Source: Treponema sp. (GTDB taxonomy: Bacteria; Spirochaetota; Spirochaetia; Treponematales; Breznakiellaceae). From it: a DNA stretch of 16,745 bases. The position numbers and the translations under genes were made by a program. Below are positions 14,497-16,745 of the stretch, in pieces. Every line of letters begins with the position of its first letter. Within the stretch, counting starts at the first letter, position 1. The notes under the pieces are model-generated. The model made no database searches. It was not told where the DNA came from and was given only the letters and a program-made list of their open reading frames with translations. The stretch lies in assembly GCA_031290325.1 (NCBI GenBank), contig JAITNU010000096.1:1-16745 (forward strand). Reading direction: 5' to 3'.

Positions 14497-15719
14497 GGGG
14501 AACCCCCGTTTGCTGTTGAACCAATGCCCGCGGCGTAAAGGGAGTAGGTTCCCGTGAATAAGCGGTTTTCCGATCCATCCCCAGCGGGGATAAAGACGCT
14601 CTCCCCCTGTTCCAGTATGAGATCCGGGGTATTGCGTCCCGATATGGTGAGTCGCCCTTCGGTTACGAGCACAATGGAAGGACCGGTTTCAGGAAAGGAT
14701 AGGGTGTCCCCAAGGCATCGCATCCGGGAAAGGGAGAATTCCCTGCATGGGGTAGGGTATCTGAAAAAGGATACCTCCGGGGGTTTCAGGATCGCTGGCT
14801 TCAAGACGGAACAGTTTAATATGCGTAAGAGTTCCGCCACATCCACGTGCTTGGTGGTCAGGCCGCCTCGGAGCACATTATCCGAGTTGGCCATAAGCTC
14901 CACCCCAAACCCGTGAATATAGGCATGGAGCACCCCAGCGGGAAGATACACCCCTTCCCCCGGCTGAAGCTCCACCAGGTTGAGATACAGGGGGGCGATC
15001 ACCGCCGGGTCCCCAGGGTACTGTTCCGCAAAAGCGGCAGATTGTTTCCAGATGGCTTTCCCTTCCGGGTGTTTTTCCGAAAGAGCCGATGCCTGTTGTA
15101 TAGTGTATTCGCTCAATCCCCGTCGCAGCTCCGGGGACAGGTCGAAGAGGGCCTTGAGGAACCCCCCAAGGCCCTCTTGCTCTGAAGCCCCCTGGAGGGT
15201 AAGTGCCAGAGACGCAAGACCACTCTTGAGCGGTTCCGGTGCAGCCTGGGAAAAAACCACAAGCCCCTCCCTGATTTCCCCGGGCTCCCGAAAGCCGCAG
15301 AGGGCCTTAAAGGGAGTGAGGGCACAGAGTATCTCCGGTTTATGATTCGGGTCTTTGTAGTTCCGGTTTGGCGCCTTGAGGGAGATGCCTTCCCGGTTTT
15401 CCCGTTCCCAGCCTGAACGTGCCTGGATTAAACTGGGGTGGGCCTGAATTGACAGGGGCCTTTCTGCGGCAAGCAGTTTGAAGAGAAAGGGAAGGGTCCC
15501 AAAACATTCGGCAACTGCGGCCCCCACATAGTAGGCAGGGTCCTGGTTGATCAGCGCCGAAAGGGTACCCTCCTCCGTTTCCGAAGGCCCCTCTGGATGG
15601 ATCCCCATCCATACTTCCGCCCAGGGCCTTCCCCCGGGATTTACCTGACCCATGAACTGCGGTATCCATTCCGGGGAACCCCAGGCATAATGCTTGATTG
15701 GGTTATTGAGGCGTTTCAT
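14493..15719 (-). CDS. manA: Mannose-6-phosphate isomerase, class I
   Basis: This zinc enzyme interconverts mannose 6-phosphate and fructose 6-phosphate, linking mannose use and GDP-mannose synthesis to glycolysis. The 408-residue protein has the type I phosphomannose isomerase layout: NPIKHYAWGS at 6-15, the zinc ligands Q92 and H94 in SIQAHPS, YKDPNHKPE at 121-129 ending in zinc ligand E129, and H265 in GVLHAYIHG as the fourth ligand. R284 in NVLRGGLT is the likely catalytic residue. The start overlaps the zapA stop (ATGA) and its stop overlaps the next ATG in the same way, with GAGGGG as ribosome-binding sequence. Presence in a ribosomal-protein/cell-division operon is a matter of packing more than of shared pathway. 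Confidence 0.95.
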   Translation of the reverse strand: MKRLNNPIKHYAWGSPEWIPQFMGQVNPGGRPWAEVWMGIHPEGPSETEEGTLSALINQDPAYYVGAAVAECFGTLPFLFKLLAAERPLSIQAHPSLIQARSGWERENREGISLKAPNRNYKDPNHKPEILCALTPFKALCGFREPGEIREGLVVFSQAAPEPLKSGLASLALTLQGASEQEGLGGFLKALFDLSPELRRGLSEYTIQQASALSEKHPEGKAIWKQSAAFAEQYPGDPAVIAPLYLNLVELQPGEGVYLPAGVLHAYIHGFGVELMANSDNVLRGGLTTKHVDVAELLRILNCSVLKPAILKPPEVSFFRYPTPCREFSLSRMRCLGDTLSFPETGPSIVLVTEGRLTISGRNTPDLILEQGESVFIPAGDGSENRLFTGTYSLYAAGIGSTANGGSP

Positions 15720-16009
15720 GACCCCTCATCTTCCAGAACCGCATCAATACGTGCAATTAAATCCAGAGCACATCGTTTGATTTCCGGCTCGTCGGTTTCC
15801 CATTTCTGAATCCGTGCTATCTCATCGCAGAGCAAAAAACCCGTCAAAACCGCCGTTTTAAGAGGATCCCTCAAACCCGTTGATTTCTGCGTTTTCTCAA
15901 TGGCCAAACGGTATGTGTTGAGGAGATCTTTAAGATAAGTAACATCTTCTTCAGCGGCAATAGAAAGCGAGATTCCCAATATGTCGATACGCAGATCGCT
16001 TTTCGGCAC
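15716..16009 (-). CDS. zapA: Cell division protein ZapA
   Basis: The 97-residue protein binds FtsZ and bundles its protofilaments at the division ring. The N-terminal LRIDILGISLSIAAEED matches the small beta domain of the ZapA family ('v.I.G..y.l....e'). A predicted helix then follows: YLKDLLNTYRLAIEKTQKS, and after a turn a long amphipathic stretch DEIARIQKWE to the end, as expected for the tetramerising coiled coil. The start is GTG at 16007-16009 with GAGG five bases upstream. It lies 14 bases behind the coiled-coil gene and overlaps manA by four bases. The family is short and variable, so the call depends on both the N-terminal pattern and the location behind a coiled-coil partner. Confidence 0.85.
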   Translation of the reverse strand: MPKSDLRIDILGISLSIAAEEDVTYLKDLLNTYRLAIEKTQKSTGLRDPLKTAVLTGFLLCDEIARIQKWETDEPEIKRCALDLIARIDAVLEDEGS

Positions 16010-16023
16010 GAAAACCTCAGAAA

Positions 16024-16368
16024 TTATGATGTTCCATCTTCGCTTTGACCGGAAGTGCTGTCCGGTGATCCCGCGCTTGCATCTTCAGATGGTACCAGGC
16101 CGACCTCGGCATGTTCGTCCCCCGTACTCTGCAGTGGAAGGGCGGAAAGTTTTTTCTCCATAGAGTCCTCAAACTTATTAAGCCGGCCAAGGGTAGAAAG
16201 GAGCCCCTCCTCAATACGCCCCCGCTCTTCTTTAAAGCCCTGAATCAAAACCTCAAGCTCATTGATCCGTTTCTGATAAGCGGCGTTTTCCTCCCTTACC
16301 CGTTTAACAAAGTCAATGAGATCAGTGACTTTGGTTTCCAGCACCTTAACATGCTCAAGGGTTTCCAT
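16024..16368 (-). CDS. Coiled-coil protein, possible ZapB-like division factor
   Basis: The 114-residue product starts at METLEHVKVLETKVTDL. Residues 1-75 show heptad-like spacing of Leu, Val and Ile with many Lys/Glu, indicating a continuous coiled coil. The last 35 residues are acidic, Ser/Gly-rich and probably disordered (ending SGQSEDGTS). The start was chosen at the ATG 16366-16368, one base after the rplT stop. An upstream in-frame start inside rplT would add 13 residues of poor quality. The position directly before zapA, and a structure like E. coli ZapB, suggest a role at the division ring, but sequence similarity to ZapB is not demonstrable by eye. No membrane segment is present. Confidence 0.8.
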   Translation of the reverse strand: METLEHVKVLETKVTDLIDFVKRVREENAAYQKRINELEVLIQGFKEERGRIEEGLLSTLGRLNKFEDSMEKKLSALPLQSTGDEHAEVGLVPSEDASAGSPDSTSGQSEDGTS

Positions 16369-16369
16369 G

Positions 16370-16729
16370 CTACGCCCCCAATGCCGCTTTTGCCTGGGAT
16401 ACCACAACCTTAAAAGCCTCGATATCCTCTACCGCAAGGAAGGCCAAGGCTTTCCGGTTAATGGTTACCCCGGCCTTATTAAGACCGGCTACTAAGCGGG
16501 AATAGGAAAGTCCTTCCGACCGGCTGGCCGCATTAATACGGATGATCCATATCTGCCGGAAGTCCCCTTTCCGGTCCTTCCGATCCCGGTAGGCATAGGA
16601 AAGCCCCTTGGTAACCGCGTCTTTGGCGGTTTTGTAATTGGAATGCCGGCGACCCCAGTATCCCTTTGCCTGTTTGAGTATTTTTTTACGATGGTCTTTT
16701 CTTCTTGAACCATCTACTGCTCGTGACAT
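16370..16729 (-). CDS. rplT: Large ribosomal subunit protein bL20
   Basis: The 119-residue basic protein is of normal length for L20, which binds 23S rRNA early in 50S assembly. It carries the N-terminal Lys/Arg-rich extension (SRRKDHRKKILKQAKGYWGRR), then the YAYRDRKDRKGDFRQIWI block and LSYSRLVAGLNKAGVTINRK, all diagnostic of the family. The ATG at 16727-16729 is preceded by a strong purine-rich ribosome-binding site. In most bacteria rplT follows infC and rpmI, which should lie just beyond the window. Here it heads the division and manA genes visible in the window. In several bacteria L20 represses its own operon through an mRNA structure; that leader is not in the window. Confidence 0.98.
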   Translation of the reverse strand: MSRAVDGSRRKDHRKKILKQAKGYWGRRHSNYKTAKDAVTKGLSYAYRDRKDRKGDFRQIWIIRINAASRSEGLSYSRLVAGLNKAGVTINRKALAFLAVEDIEAFKVVVSQAKAALGA

Positions 16730-16734
16730 TGATA

Positions 16735-16743
16735 CCCCCTCCC
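16735..16743 (-). promoter_or_regulatory. Ribosome-binding site of rplT
   Basis: On the minus strand GGGAGGGGG precedes the ATG by five bases, a strong Shine-Dalgarno consistent with a highly translated ribosomal gene and fixing the start at 16729. Confidence 0.8.
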
Positions 16744-16745
16744 TT

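Noticed and set aside
16368..16407. Longer start for the coiled-coil protein inside rplT
   Set aside because: The extra 13 residues are a shifted reading of rplT and are unlike the coiled coil that follows; the ATG one base after the rplT stop is the natural start.

Overview
The window looks like chromosomal DNA of a spirochaete, most likely a Treponema-type organism of the termite-gut group. This rests on overall gene content (a giant LacI-sensor/AraC chimera, a fused AroD-AroE, a zapA with a coiled-coil partner behind rplT, a GAF/HD-GYP protein), moderately GC-rich coding sequence and AT-rich sigma70-type promoters. No marker gene in the window settles the species.

Layout. Positions 1-936 hold the C-terminal part of a purine permease whose start lies outside the window. 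Positions 942-2866 are a gene graveyard: a scrap of an amino-acid-type ABC ATPase, a glycosyltransferase/TPR gene with a frameshift and an internal deletion, the N-terminus of an unrecognised gene, part of an outer-membrane-like barrel and two out-of-frame pieces of an IS66-type transposase. Positions 2868-6107 encode a 1079-residue regulator: a LacI-like sugar sensor without its own DNA-binding domain, a GAF-like region, a histidine-kinase-like region with Asn at the phospho-His position, receiver-like regions with Asn at the phospho-Asp position, and a C-terminal AraC DNA-binding domain. A tRNA-Thr(CGT) follows at 6351-6423.

Positions 6474-9224 form a minus-strand operon: a secreted 172-residue unknown protein, then aroDE (two shikimate-pathway steps fused), then rpiA. 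On the plus strand, purB and guaB (9317-12209) are adjacent and probably co-transcribed; they act on the AMP and GMP branches of purine synthesis. A strong intrinsic terminator (12330-12363) separates them from a small parvulin prolyl isomerase and a GAF/HD-GYP cyclic-di-GMP phosphodiesterase. From 14011 to the end, a tightly packed minus-strand operon carries rplT, a coiled-coil protein, zapA, manA and a UPF0178 (YaiI) protein, with ATGA overlaps or gaps of a few bases. It runs convergently into the HD-GYP gene and overlaps its 3' end by 32 bases.

No CRISPR array, intact mobile element or classical defence system is visible. The most unusual objects are the chimeric regulator with both phosphorelay residues apparently replaced by Asn, and a recurring pattern in which promoter-proximal genes lack a well-placed Shine-Dalgarno and have a candidate -10 box almost touching the start codon, which suggests leaderless transcripts.
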